This document shows positions 1 through 7,151 of a DNA stretch of 7,860 bases, one piece after another. The stretch spans positions 2,751 to 10,610 of the forward strand of contig VAXX01000321.1 in the NCBI GenBank assembly GCA_005885115.1, written 5' to 3'. Both the position numbers and the translations under genes were made by a program. Under the pieces are notes generated by a model, which was not told the origin of the DNA, ran no database searches, and saw nothing but the letters and a program-made list of their open reading frames with translations. The DNA comes from Actinomycetota bacterium. GTDB lineage: Bacteria; Actinomycetota; Actinomycetes; Mycobacteriales; Micromonosporaceae. The first letter of the stretch is position 1. Every line of letters begins with the position of its first letter.

Positions 1-954
1 AGCGAACTCCTCCACCATGCTGCGCAACGCTTCGCGCTCCAGCAGCGCCGGGGACACGATGTCGCCGGAGCGGTAGGACACCAGCAGGTCCCGCCGCTCG
101 TCGGCGTCCAGGTCCGGGCCCGCGCTGACGTCCACGCCCCGGTCGAACACCGACACCCGCTGGGTCGGGTTGAGGTCGTCCCACACCACGGTCCGCCGCG
201 AACCACCGATCAGCATCGTGCGTACCTTGACCGGCGAGAGCCAGTTGACGTGGACGTGCACGATGCCCCCGCCGGACAGCCGTACGGTCAGGTAGGCCAC
301 ACAGGACCGGCCGGCGCCGATCGGGTCGGCTCCGAACGCCGACAAGGCCACCGGTACGTTGCCCTCCGGCAGGACATAGTCCAGGACGGACAGATCGTGC
401 GGGGCGAGGTCCCAGATGACGTCGATGTCCTTCTGCACCAGGCCCAGGTTGATCCGTACCGAGTCGACGTAGTGCAGCTCGCCGAGCTCACCGCTGCCGA
501 GCAGGTCGCGGATGCGTTGTACGGCCGGGGTGTAGCAGTACGTGTGGTCGCACATCAGGGTCAGCCCGAGCCGATCGGCCTCCTCCACGAGGACGAGCCC
601 GTCGGCGTAGCTGGCCGCGAGCGGCTTCTCCACCAGGACGTGCTTGCCGGCCCGCAGTGCGGCCAGGGCCACGTCCCGGTGGGTACCGGCCGGGGTGGCG
701 ATCGCGACCGCGTGTACCGCCGGATCGTCCAGGACGTCGGCGAACCGGTCGGTGGCCGCGACCGTGGAGTACCGCCCGAGGGCGCGTTCGGCGCGGCTGC
801 GATCCAGGTCACACAGCCAGCGGAGGTGGAAGGAGGGGCTGGCCGCGAAGTTGCGGACGAGGTTCGGGCCCCAGTAGCCGGATCCGATCACGGCGATGCC
901 GATCGGTTCGGTGCCGATCGGTTCGGTTTCGGTCAGGGCGGGCGAAATGCTCAC
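1..954 (-). CDS. Gfo/Idh/MocA-family NAD(P)-dependent sugar oxidoreductase (C-terminus off the left edge)
   Basis: Only the first 318 codons lie in the window. The N-terminal Rossmann fold is clear: strand and dinucleotide loop AVIGSGYWGPN at residues 21-31, an acidic CDLD after the second strand (48-51), ATPAGTH at 86-92 and the family hallmark EKPLA at 109-113. The C-terminal half carries DVIWDLAPHDL (178-188), where D182 and H186 sit as in the catalytic Asp/His pair of sugar-nucleotide and cyclitol dehydrogenases. GYWGPNLVRNF-type openings are common in members from polysaccharide and glycosylated-metabolite clusters, so a (nucleotide-)sugar substrate is likely, but the exact substrate cannot be read. 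The start is GTG 954-952: an in-frame stop lies at 975-973, and AGAGGAG sits three bases upstream, which is close for a ribosome site. Residues 9-19 hold a doubled TEPIG made by a 15-bp tandem repeat (901-930). The gene diverges from the glycosyltransferase operon. Confidence 0.9.
   Translation of the reverse strand, partial: MSISPALTETEPIGTEPIGIAVIGSGYWGPNLVRNFAASPSFHLRWLCDLDRSRAERALGRYSTVAATDRFADVLDDPAVHAVAIATPAGTHRDVALAALRAGKHVLVEKPLAASYADGLVLVEEADRLGLTLMCDHTYCYTPAVQRIRDLLGSGELGELHYVDSVRINLGLVQKDIDVIWDLAPHDLSVLDYVLPEGNVPVALSAFGADPIGAGRSCVAYLTVRLSGGGIVHVHVNWLSPVKVRTMLIGGSRRTVVWDDLNPTQRVSVFDRGVDVSAGPDLDADERRDLLVSYRSGDIVSPALLEREALRSMVEEFA
901..930. repeat. Two-unit 15-bp tandem repeat in the dehydrogenase N-terminus
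   Basis: The 12-mer gatcggttcggt occurs at 901-912 and again at 916-927, so the unit is 15 bp. On the minus strand it encodes TEPIG twice, just before the first strand of the Rossmann fold. It is an in-frame duplication in a non-conserved leader and probably neutral. Confidence 0.75.
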
Positions 955-1070
955 GGGCTCCTCTTCGGAGAGTCAGGCGTTGCCCGGCGGTGTCAGGACA
1001 TGCGGAACCGACGTGCCGCTGGCAACGTAGCCGGTGTATGTGCCTTACGGGTACCTGGTGACGAATTCCC

Positions 1071-1085
1071 GCCGGACCGTCCGGC
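1071..1085. promoter_or_regulatory. Interrupted palindrome, possible operator
   Basis: GCCGGAC-c-GTCCGGC has two perfect 7-bp arms around one central base, placed between the divergent starts. A dimeric repressor could bind here, but GC-only arms of this length also arise by chance in DNA this rich in G+C. Confidence 0.25.
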
Positions 1086-1178
1086 CAATACGGCACGGGA
1101 AGTCAGTGGCGCATCGTGCGGACAGCCAGTTCGCTGACGCGCATCCGACAGCCCTGTCGTTGCGCTGGTCGGGTGCCT

Positions 1179-1184
1179 GATACT
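1179..1184 (+). promoter_or_regulatory. Candidate -10 element giving a leaderless GTG start
   Basis: GATACT ends six bases before GTG 1191, so a transcript started at the usual distance would begin on the start codon itself. No Shine-Dalgarno sequence is seen before GTG 1191 or before GTG 1173, which fits leaderless translation. The -35 is poor: CTGTCG at 1154-1159 would need a 19-base spacer. Confidence 0.3.
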
Positions 1185-1190
1185 GCTCCG

Positions 1191-2027
1191 GTGATCAGTG
1201 TGGTCATTCCGGCCCACAACGAGTCTGCCGTGATCGGCCGGTTACTGACCGGACTGCTCAGTCAGGCCCAACCGGGCGAATTCGATGTCATCGTGGTGGC
1301 CAACGGGTGTACAGACGACACCGCGGAGGTGGCGCAAGCCTTCGGCCCGCCGGTGACTGTCGTGTCGACCCCGATTCCGAGCAAGGCCGCCGCGCTGCGG
1401 CTGGGCGACGCGCGGGCGGCGGGCTTTCCCCGGCTGTACGTGGACGCGGACATCGAGCTGCGTACCGAGGACGCGCGGGCGCTGGCGCGGGCGTTGGCGC
1501 AGCCCGGGATCCTCGCGGTGGCGCCACACCGGGACCTCGCGTTGGACCGCCGGCCACTGTCCGTGCGCTGGTACTACCAGTTCTGGCAATGGCTGCCGGT
1601 GGTACAGGACGGTCTGTTCGGGCGCGGTGTGATCGGACTCACCGCCGAGGGCAAGGCCCGGCTGGGCGAGATGCCCGACATCCTGGGCGACGACCTCGCC
1701 GCGTCGATCGCGTTCGCCGCGCACGAGAAACAGGTGGTACGGCACGCTTCGGTACGGATACACACACCTCGTACCGGCGCCGACCTGATCCGGCGCCGGA
1801 TCCGCTCAGTGACCGCCACCACCCAGGTCGGTGCGCAGAACTCCGCCGGTGCGACGGCCCGGACCAGCCGCGCCGACCTGATGGCCGTGGTCCGCGCGCA
1901 TCCCGGCATGGCGTTGCGGCTGCCGGTGTTTCTCGGCATCACCGCGATCAGTCGGCAACGCGCCCGGCGCCGGATCCGCTCCGGAGACTTCACCACCTGG
2001 CTACGGGACGAAAGCAGCCGGACGTGA
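1191..2027 (+). CDS. Family 2 glycosyltransferase (GT-A fold), first of a pair
   Basis: The 278-residue product opens directly on the first strand of a GT-A fold, VISVVIPAHNESAVIG, followed by VIVVANGCTDDT at 34-44 (nucleotide-binding region) and the metal-binding DXD motif as YVDADIEL (83-90). GDD at 166-168 is placed where these enzymes have their acidic acceptor/base region. It should move a sugar from a nucleotide donor to an unknown acceptor on the cytoplasmic side. I see no strong transmembrane segment; a basic Arg-rich C-terminal part (RRRIRS at 201-206 and again at 259-264) may touch the membrane. I chose GTG 1191 because it begins the fold and a -10-like box fits a leaderless message; GTG 1173 and GTG 1116 are in-frame alternatives that add 6 or 25 residues of unconvincing sequence. 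The stop overlaps the start of the next gene as GTGA, so the two are translationally coupled. Confidence 0.88.
   Translation: MISVVIPAHNESAVIGRLLTGLLSQAQPGEFDVIVVANGCTDDTAEVAQAFGPPVTVVSTPIPSKAAALRLGDARAAGFPRLYVDADIELRTEDARALARALAQPGILAVAPHRDLALDRRPLSVRWYYQFWQWLPVVQDGLFGRGVIGLTAEGKARLGEMPDILGDDLAASIAFAAHEKQVVRHASVRIHTPRTGADLIRRRIRSVTATTQVGAQNSAGATARTSRADLMAVVRAHPGMALRLPVFLGITAISRQRARRRIRSGDFTTWLRDESSRT
1790..1807 (+). repeat. 18-bp direct repeat, copy 1 (partner at 1964-1981)
   Basis: The same 18 bases, built on ccggcgccggatccgc, occur at 1790-1807 and 1964-1981 in the same frame of one gene, coding RRRIRS both times. The first copy also forms part of a perfect 16-bp palindrome (1787-1802, gatccggc and its complement). 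Codon-for-codon identity suggests a short internal duplication, or convergence on preferred Arg codons. Confidence 0.7.
1964..1981 (+). repeat. 18-bp direct repeat, copy 2 (partner at 1790-1807)
   Basis: Second copy of the repeat coding RRRIRS, 174 bp downstream of the first. This copy lacks the flanking bases that make copy 1 a 16-bp palindrome. Confidence 0.7.
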
Positions 2028-2953
2028 CGGGTGACCGTACCCCCCGGGTCGCCGTCGTCATCGTGTGCTGGAACAGCGCGCAGACGCTGCCCGGACTGCT
2101 GGACTCGCTGCCCGAGGGGTTGGCGGGGCTGCGGTACCAGGTCATCGTCGTGGACAACGACTCCGCCGACGACACCGTGGCGGTGGCCCGCCGGTGCGTA
2201 CCGGACTGCCTGGTCGTACCGACCGGGTACAACGCGGGGTACGCGGCGGGGATCAACGCCGGGGTCGCCGCGGCCGACCCGTACGACGCGGTGCTCGTCC
2301 TGAACCCCGACATCCGGCTCTCGGCCGGCTGCGGTGCCCGGCTCCACCGCGAACTGACCGGTGAGGTCGGGATCGCCGTACCGCTGATCCGGCACGAGAA
2401 CGGCTCGGTCGCGTACTCGCGGCGGCGGGAGCCGACCATCACCCGGGCCTTCGGCGAGGCGCTGCTCGGCGAGCGGGCCGGTCGGCTGCGCTACTTCGGC
2501 GAGACGGTGCTCGACGAGCGGGCGTACCGTACCGCCGGGCGCAGCGACTGGGCGACCGGCGCCGTCATGCTCATTTCGGCACAATGCCTCACCGCGTGCG
2601 GTCCGTGGGACGAATCGTTCTTCCTCTACTCCGAGGAGACCGACTACGCCCTGCGTGCCCGCGACAACGGATACCACACCCGGTTCATCCCGGATGCCGA
2701 GGCGACCCACCTGGGCGGCCAGTCCCGGGTTTCGCCCCGGCTGTGGAGCCTGCTCGCGGTCAACCGCGTCCGGCTGTACCGTAAGCGCCACTCCGCGCCG
2801 GCCACGGCCATGTTCCGGGCGGCGCTGGTCCTGCGCGAATCCTCCCGTGCCCTGCTCGGGCAGCAACGCAGCCGCAGCGCGATGGTCGCGCTGCTGCGCG
2901 GCGCCTCCCCCGAGCAGTGGCGTACCCCTCACCCGCGAAAACCCTTGGAGTGA
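2024..2953 (+). CDS. Family 2 glycosyltransferase, WbbL/rhamnosyltransferase-like
   Basis: This 309-residue protein has the full signature of the WbbL-like branch of GT2: VAVVIVCWNS (9-18), VIVVDNDSADDT (40-51), GYNAGYAAGINAG (68-80), NPD at 94-96 in the DXD position, WATGAVMLI (176-184), then DESFFLYSEETDYALR (196-211) and the closing IPDAEATHLGG (222-232). Family members add rhamnose or other deoxysugars to lipid-linked or cell-wall glycans from dTDP-sugars; which sugar is used here is not visible. No transmembrane helix is evident, so the protein is likely cytosolic or peripheral. The GTG start at 2024 shares GTGA with the stop of the upstream transferase, and no good Shine-Dalgarno sequence precedes it, so translation is probably coupled. 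The stop lies two bases before the start of the secreted oxidase gene, which puts a glycan-building enzyme and an exported oxidase on one message. Confidence 0.9.
   Translation: MTGDRTPRVAVVIVCWNSAQTLPGLLDSLPEGLAGLRYQVIVVDNDSADDTVAVARRCVPDCLVVPTGYNAGYAAGINAGVAAADPYDAVLVLNPDIRLSAGCGARLHRELTGEVGIAVPLIRHENGSVAYSRRREPTITRAFGEALLGERAGRLRYFGETVLDERAYRTAGRSDWATGAVMLISAQCLTACGPWDESFFLYSEETDYALRARDNGYHTRFIPDAEATHLGGQSRVSPRLWSLLAVNRVRLYRKRHSAPATAMFRAALVLRESSRALLGQQRSRSAMVALLRGASPEQWRTPHPRKPLE
2947..2950 (+). promoter_or_regulatory. Ribosome binding site of the oxidase gene
   Basis: GGAG lies five bases before GTG 2956 and is the best Shine-Dalgarno-like site among the plus-strand genes. It decides the start: the next codons give a clean signal peptide. 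Confidence 0.65.
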
Positions 2954-2955
2954 CC

Positions 2956-3045
2956 GTGCGGTTATCCGTCCGTACCCGCCTTTCCCTGGCGGCCGCCACT
3001 GTCCTGGCGGTCGCCAGCGTCTGTCTGGTGACTCCCGCGTTCGCC
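2956..3045 (+). other. Sec-type signal peptide of the oxidase
   Basis: Thirty residues: a basic start (MRLSVRTR), a hydrophobic core (LSLAAATVLAVASVCLV) and an AFA cleavage site before TGGPAFVQQ. There is no twin-arginine motif, so export through Sec is expected, with copper added outside the cytoplasm. No lipobox is present. Confidence 0.85.
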
Positions 3046-3054
3046 ACCGGCGGG

Positions 3055-3616
3055 CCGGCGTTCGTCCAGCAGGCGAGCGCGCACAGCGGCCGGGCCGCCA
3101 GCATCACGGCGCTCCTTCCGGCCCCCACCACCGCGGGCAACCCGCTGGTCGTGGAGGTCGAGCTTCACCGCCTCCGACCACACCGAGATGAGCGTGTGGA
3201 CCGCCCCGGTGGCCACCGGCGGTACCCGTCCGACCATCACCGCGCGCCCGAGCGCCGCCGCCGACCTCGGCGTCGTCGTCCTGGAGTACGCAGGGCTGTC
3301 CACCGCGGCCGACGCGACCGTGCTGGACCAGCAGGCGCACGCCACCGGGAGTACGGGCGCGGCGGCCACGGTCAGCTCCGGCGCCACCGGGCCGGCCGCG
3401 GCCGGTAACGAGCTGGCGCTGGGCTTCTACGCCGACTCGGGCTTCTCCGACGGACTGACCGCGGCGGGCGGGTTCACCGCCCGGGCCACGGTCGCCCCGG
3501 CCGGCGACATGGAGCTGCTCGCCGAGGACAGCGCGGTCAGCGCGGGCGACACCCCGGCGGCCGCGGTGCAGAGCAGCGCCCGGACGGTCTGGCTGATGGC
3601 GACCGTCGTACTGCGC
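3055..3616 (+). other. Module A1 (first FVQQ...VVLR repeat, disrupted)
   Basis: It begins PAFVQQAS in frame with the signal peptide and reaches LVVEVE at about 3160, then continues one frame later as SFTASDHTEMSVWTAP. It shares ADLGVVVLEYAGLSTAAD, NELALGFYADSGF and WLMATVV with modules A2 and A3. Compared with A2, about 74 bp are missing between LVVEV and ASD, covering the V.DSAGD.F part of the module. Confidence 0.8.
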
Positions 3617-3643
3617 GGCGGTACGAGCGCGCCGCCGACGCTA

Positions 3644-3922
3644 CCGGGCGCGCCGACCGGGGTCGGTGCCAGTGCCGGCGACGGTACGGCCGTGGTGAGC
3701 TGGACCGCGCCGAGCAACGGCGGCGCCACGATCACCTCGTACACGGTGACGCCGTACGTCGGGAGTACCGCCCAGGCGTCGAGCACCGTCACCGGTACCC
3801 CGCCGGCCACCACGGCGACCGTCACCGGGCTGACCGACGGCACCGCGTACACGTTCACGGTCACCGCCACCAACGCGGTCGGTACCGGTCCGGCGTCGGC
3901 CCCGTCCGCGCCCGTCACCCCG
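3644..3922 (+). other. Fibronectin type III domain 1
   Basis: PGAPTGVGAS opens the domain, followed by AVVSWTAPSNGG, ITSYTVTPY, TGLTDGTAYTFTVTATN and ...VTP at the end. This is the standard FN3 pattern, with the core Trp, the Tyr of the C' strand and the YTFTV.A.N F-strand. It acts as a spacer between A1 and the oxidase. Confidence 0.9.
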
Positions 3923-3940
3923 GCCGCGCAGCAGGGCGGC

Positions 3941-5237
3941 CAGTGGTCCGCGCTACAGACCTGGCCGATCGTCGCGCTCAGCAACTCCTTGCTGTACAAC
4001 GGTTCCGTGGTCGCCTGGGACGGCTGGCAACAGCCGCAGCCCGCGGTGGTCTGGAACCCGGCCAGCCCGCAGACGTTCACCACCATCAACGCACCGGACA
4101 GCGTGTTCTGCGACGGCGGGGCCAGCCTGCCCGACGGGCGGCTGCTCGTCGTCGGCGGCTACGGCGGGCTGACCACCGGCGCGCTGGGCATCGTGGACAC
4201 CAACATCTTCGATCCGGCCACCAACCGGTGGAGCCGGGTCGCCGACATGCACGTACCGCGGTGGTACCCGTCGCTGACCGAGCTGGCCGACGGCCGGTAC
4301 GTCGCGGTCAGCGGCAACTCCACGAACTCGGTCACCTGGGCGGACACCCCCGAGGTGTACGACCCGGTGGCCAACACCTGGACGCTGCTGCCCGGCGTTT
4401 CCACCCCGCAGGTACACGAGGACGAGTACCCGTTCAGCTACCTGCTGCCCAGCGGCAAGGTCTTCACCGTCGGGCCCAACGAGGACAACTCGTTCCTGCT
4501 CGACGTACCGGCGCAGACCTGGACCCCGGTCGGCGGTACGAGCGGCGTACACAACGGCTCGTCGGTGATGCGCCACCTCGTCCGTGATCGACCTCACCGC
4601 CGCGACCCCGACCTGGCAGCAGATCGCGCCGATGAAGCAGGCCCGGGTGTACCACACCCTGACGATGCTGGCCGACGGCAAGGTACTGGCGGTCGGTGGC
4701 AGCTCGACCACCGACCAGGGCGTGGTGACCACCGGCGTGCTCCCCGCCGAGATCTGGGACCCGGCCACCCAGACCTGGACGCAGGTGGCCGGGATGGACG
4801 TGAGCCGCAACTACCACTCGACCGCGCTGCTGATGCCCGACGGCCGGGTCCTGGTGGCCGGCGGCGGGCACCCGTTCGGGCTCAACAACCCCGGCCAGTA
4901 CTCGGCGCAGTACTACTCGCCTCCGTACCTGTCCAACGGGGCGCGGCCGACGATCACTTCCGCTCCGGCCAGCGCCACGTACGGCTCGACCCTCTCGGTG
5001 TCCACCCCGGACGCCGCCTCGATCAGCGGGGTCAACCTCGTCTCGCTCGGCGCGGACACCCACCAGCTGGACATGAACCAGCACTTCGTACCGCTGAGCT
5101 TCACCGCCCACTCCGGCGGGCTGAGCATCACCGCGCCGTCGGCGGCGGAGCTGGCCCCGCCCGGGTACTACATGCTGTTCATCCTCAACGACAAGGGCGT
5201 ACCGTCGACCGCGCAGATCGTCCGGCTGGCCAAGGCG
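3941..5237 (+). other. Galactose-oxidase-type kelch domain plus C-terminal Ig-like (DUF1929-type) domain
   Basis: Kelch blades are visible as RLLVVGGYGG, RYVAVSGNST, KVFTVGPN, KVLAVGGSST and RVLVAGGGHP. The C-terminal domain runs from about 4920 (PPYLSNGARPTITSAP) to IVRLAKA and includes PPGYYMLFILNDKGVPS, a hallmark of the copper radical oxidase C-terminal domain, which supplies the last His ligand. The frame changes at about 4571, inside a blade: NGSSVM is followed at once by ATSSVIDLTAATPTW. By my memory of the family, a segment of roughly 15-25 residues normally lies between these. A Trp matching the one that stacks on the cofactor in Fusarium galactose oxidase is not obvious. Confidence 0.88.
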
Positions 5238-5249
5238 ATCACCGCGCCG

Positions 5250-5525
5250 GCCGCGCCCGGTTCGGTCAACGCCTCGCCGGGCAACGCGAGCGCCACGGTG
5301 TCCTGGAGCGCGCCGAGCGACGGCGGTAGTCCGATCACCTCGTACACGCTCACGCCGTTCATCGGCGGCACCGCGCAGCCGTCGACCACGGTCAGCGGCA
5401 ACCCGCCGGCCACCTCGACCACGGTCGGCGGCCTGACCAACGGGACCGCGTACACGTTCACGGTCAAGGCGACCAACGCGGCCGGTACGTCACCGGCGTC
5501 GGTACCGTCCGGTGGGGTCACGCCG
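5250..5525 (+). other. Fibronectin type III domain 2
   Basis: APGSVNASPG, ATVSWSAPSDGG, ITSYTLTPF, GGLTNGTAYTFTVKATN and GGVTP follow the same pattern as domain 1. It links the oxidase to module A2 and shares an exact 32-bp stretch with FN3 domain 3. Confidence 0.9.
5430..5461 (+). repeat. 32-bp exact direct repeat, copy 1 (partner at 6393-6424)
   Basis: The DNA coding GLTNGTAYTFT is identical in FN3 domains 2 and 3 over 32 bases, beginning ggcctgaccaacggg. FN3 domain 1 has a close but not identical version near 3830-3861. Such stretches favour recombination between domains and can confuse short-read assembly. Confidence 0.85.
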
Positions 5526-5540
5526 TCGGCGACTCCGGCA

Positions 5541-6179
5541 CCGGCGTTCGTCCAGCAGGCCGGCGGCCACGTCACCCATACCGGCAGCCTCGCCGTGTCG
5601 CTGCCGACGGCACTGCGTACCGGCGACCGGCTGGTGGTCGAGGTCGGCGTCTGGAACTCGGCCAACGGTACGGCGACCGGCGTGAGCGACTCGGCCGGGG
5701 ACAGCTTCGTCGAGGTGTCCCACGGCAAGGCGTCCGACGGTACCGAGCTCAGTGTCTGGACGGCACCGGTCACCGCCGGCGCCGGCCAGTCCCCGGCCAT
5801 CACCGCGACCGCGTCCGGGGCGGCGGACATCGGGGTCGCGGCGTCGGAGTACAGCGGCCTGTCCACGGTGGCCGACGCGTCGGTGGTGGACACCCAGGCG
5901 TCGGCGACCGGCTCGGTCAGCGCCGGCAGCACGGTCAGTTCAGGGGCGACCCCGGCCGTGACGGCCGGCAACGAGCTGGCCGTCGGGTTCTACGCCGACT
6001 CCGGCTTCGGTCACGCCCTGTCCGGTGGTACCGGCTGGTCGGCGCGGGCCAACGTGTCCCCCAACGGGGACATGGACCTGCTGACCGAGGACCAGCCGGT
6101 GGGCTCCGGCGCCACCCCGGCCGCGACCGCCGGTACCGGTGGGAACGCGATCTGGCGGATGGCGACCGTGGTGTTCAAG
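5541..6179 (+). other. Module A2 (intact FVQQ...VVFK repeat)
   Basis: About 213 residues from PAFVQQAGGH to MATVVFK. Landmarks in order: LVVEVGVWN, GVSDSAGDSF, SDGTELSVWTAP, ADIGVAASEYSGLSTVAD, VSSGATPAVTAGNELAVGFYADSGF, SPNGDMDLLTED and WRMATVVFK. It looks beta-rich, with no cysteines and no catalytic motif that I recognise. I cannot match it to a named domain; an adhesive or carbohydrate-binding role would suit its place at the end of a secreted enzyme, but that is a guess. Confidence 0.75.
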
Positions 6180-6212
6180 TCGGCCGCAGGGGCGCCGCCG
6201 CCGACCACGCCG

Positions 6213-6488
6213 GCCGCACCGACCGGCGTGAACGCGGCACCGGGCAACGGTTCCGCGACGGTCAGCTGGACGGCACCGGCCAGCGGCGGGAGCCCGATCA
6301 CCTCGTACACGGTCACCCCGTACGTCGGCGGCACCGCGCAGGCGCCGACCCTGGTCGGTGGCAACCCGCCGGCCACCTCGGTCGCGGTCGCCGGCCTGAC
6401 CAACGGGACCGCGTACACGTTCACCGTGTCCGCGACCAACGCCATCGGTACCGGCCCGGCCTCGGCCGCGTCGGGTGCCGTCACGCCG
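6213..6488 (+). other. Fibronectin type III domain 3
   Basis: APTGVNAAPG, ATVSWTAPASGG, ITSYTVTPYVGG, AGLTNGTAYTFTVSATN and ...VTP. It is very close to FN3 domain 2 and joins modules A2 and A3. Confidence 0.9.
6393..6424 (+). repeat. 32-bp exact direct repeat, copy 2 (partner at 5430-5461)
   Basis: Second copy of the 32-base stretch coding GLTNGTAYTFT, in FN3 domain 3, 963 bp downstream of copy 1 and in the same frame. Confidence 0.85.
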
Positions 6489-6503
6489 ACGAGCAGTCCG
6501 CCG

Positions 6504-7151
6504 CCGGCCTTCGTCCAGCAGGCCTCCGGGTTCGTCGCCAGCACCACGAGCTTCGCGGTCAGCACCACCGGCGGTACGACGCCGGGTGACCGGCTGGTCG
6601 TGGAGGTGGCCGAGTGGGGCGGTGCCGGACCGACCACCAGCGGGGTGACCGACAGCGCGGGCGACGTGTTCACCAGGGTCGCCTCGGTCACCGGATCCGA
6701 CCGGACCCAGCTCAGCGTGTGGACGGCGGTGGCCAGCGGGAGTACCCCGGTGACGGTCACCGCGACGACCACGGCGAGCGCCGACATCGGCATCGCCGTG
6801 ACCGAGTACGCGGGCCTGTCCACGGCGGCGGGTACCGGCGCGGTGGACCAGAGCGCCCAGGCGACCGGCGGTACGACCGGCTCCCCCGCCACGGTCACGT
6901 CCGGCCCGACGCCGGCCACCACGGCCGGCGGGAACCTCGCCATCGGCTTCTACGCCGACTCCGGCTTCGTCAACGCGCTGACCGGCGACCCGGCGTACGC
7001 GGTGCGGATCAACCAGTCGCCGAACGGCCTGATGGAGCTGCTGGTCCAGGACAAGGTGGTACCCGCGGGATCGACGCCGGCACCGGGTACCGGCACCGGC
7101 TCGGGCGGATCCACCGTCTGGCTCGCCGCCACGGTCGTGTTCAAGCATGGC
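6504..7151 (+). other. Module A3 (C-terminal FVQQ...VVFK repeat)
   Basis: It runs from PAFVQQASGF to TVVFKHG at the stop codon. It keeps LVVEVAEWG, GVTDSAGDVF, TQLSVWTA, ADIGIAVTEYAGLSTAA, NLAIGFYADSGF, SPNGLMELLVQD and VWLAATVVFK. The protein ends two residues after the module, with no LPXTG signal and no C-terminal membrane anchor, so release or non-covalent wall binding is expected. Confidence 0.8.

Larger units (their letters stand above)
955..1190. other. Divergent intergenic / promoter region
   Basis: These 236 bases separate the minus-strand dehydrogenase from the plus-strand glycosyltransferase pair, and I see no convincing gene in them. A plus-strand frame stays open from GTG 1116, but the extra 25 residues are Arg/Cys/Pro-rich and look non-coding. 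Elements seen: an interrupted palindrome at 1071-1085; a -10-like GATACT at 1179-1184 for the plus strand; and, for the minus strand, TACGTT (1028-1023, TANNNT type) and a GGAAT / CGTAAG pair (1069-1065 and 1049-1044, spacer 15) that loosely resembles an ECF sigma promoter. All the promoter assignments are weak. Confidence 0.6.

Noticed and set aside
250..1137. Long plus-strand open frame opposite the dehydrogenase
   Set aside because: It is antisense to a clearly conserved Gfo/Idh/MocA protein, its translation has no recognisable motif, and open antisense frames are expected in DNA this GC-rich.
1116..1190. N-terminal extension of the first glycosyltransferase from GTG 1116
   Set aside because: The 25 extra residues are Arg/Cys-rich and precede the canonical first strand; the only purine-rich stretch upstream (ggga, about 1097-1100) is too far away to act as a ribosome site.
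1307..2023. Upstream extension of the second glycosyltransferase frame, overlapping the first one
   Set aside because: The extension reads as Arg/Gly/Pro-rich noise in the +1 frame of the first transferase. The GT2 fold starts just after GTG 2024.
1574..2932. Long minus-strand open frame across both glycosyltransferases
   Set aside because: It spans two genes with strong GT2 motifs on the other strand and reads as low-complexity Arg/Gly/Pro/Val sequence.
3151..4590. Programmed ribosomal frameshifting as an explanation for the frame changes in the oxidase gene
   Set aside because: No slippery heptamer with a downstream structure is evident, and conserved residues are missing at both points, so a shift of frame alone would not restore the protein.
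3188..5329. Reading the middle frame as a separate gene starting at ATG 3188
   Set aside because: It would begin in the middle of module A1, without signal peptide or ribosome site, and after about 4571 the frame leaves the oxidase and becomes Arg/Gly-rich noise.
5250..7151. The regularly spaced repeats as a CRISPR array or mobile element
   Set aside because: The repeats are in-frame protein domains of about 280 and 640 bp with diverged sequence; there are no short spacers, terminal inverted repeats or transposase.
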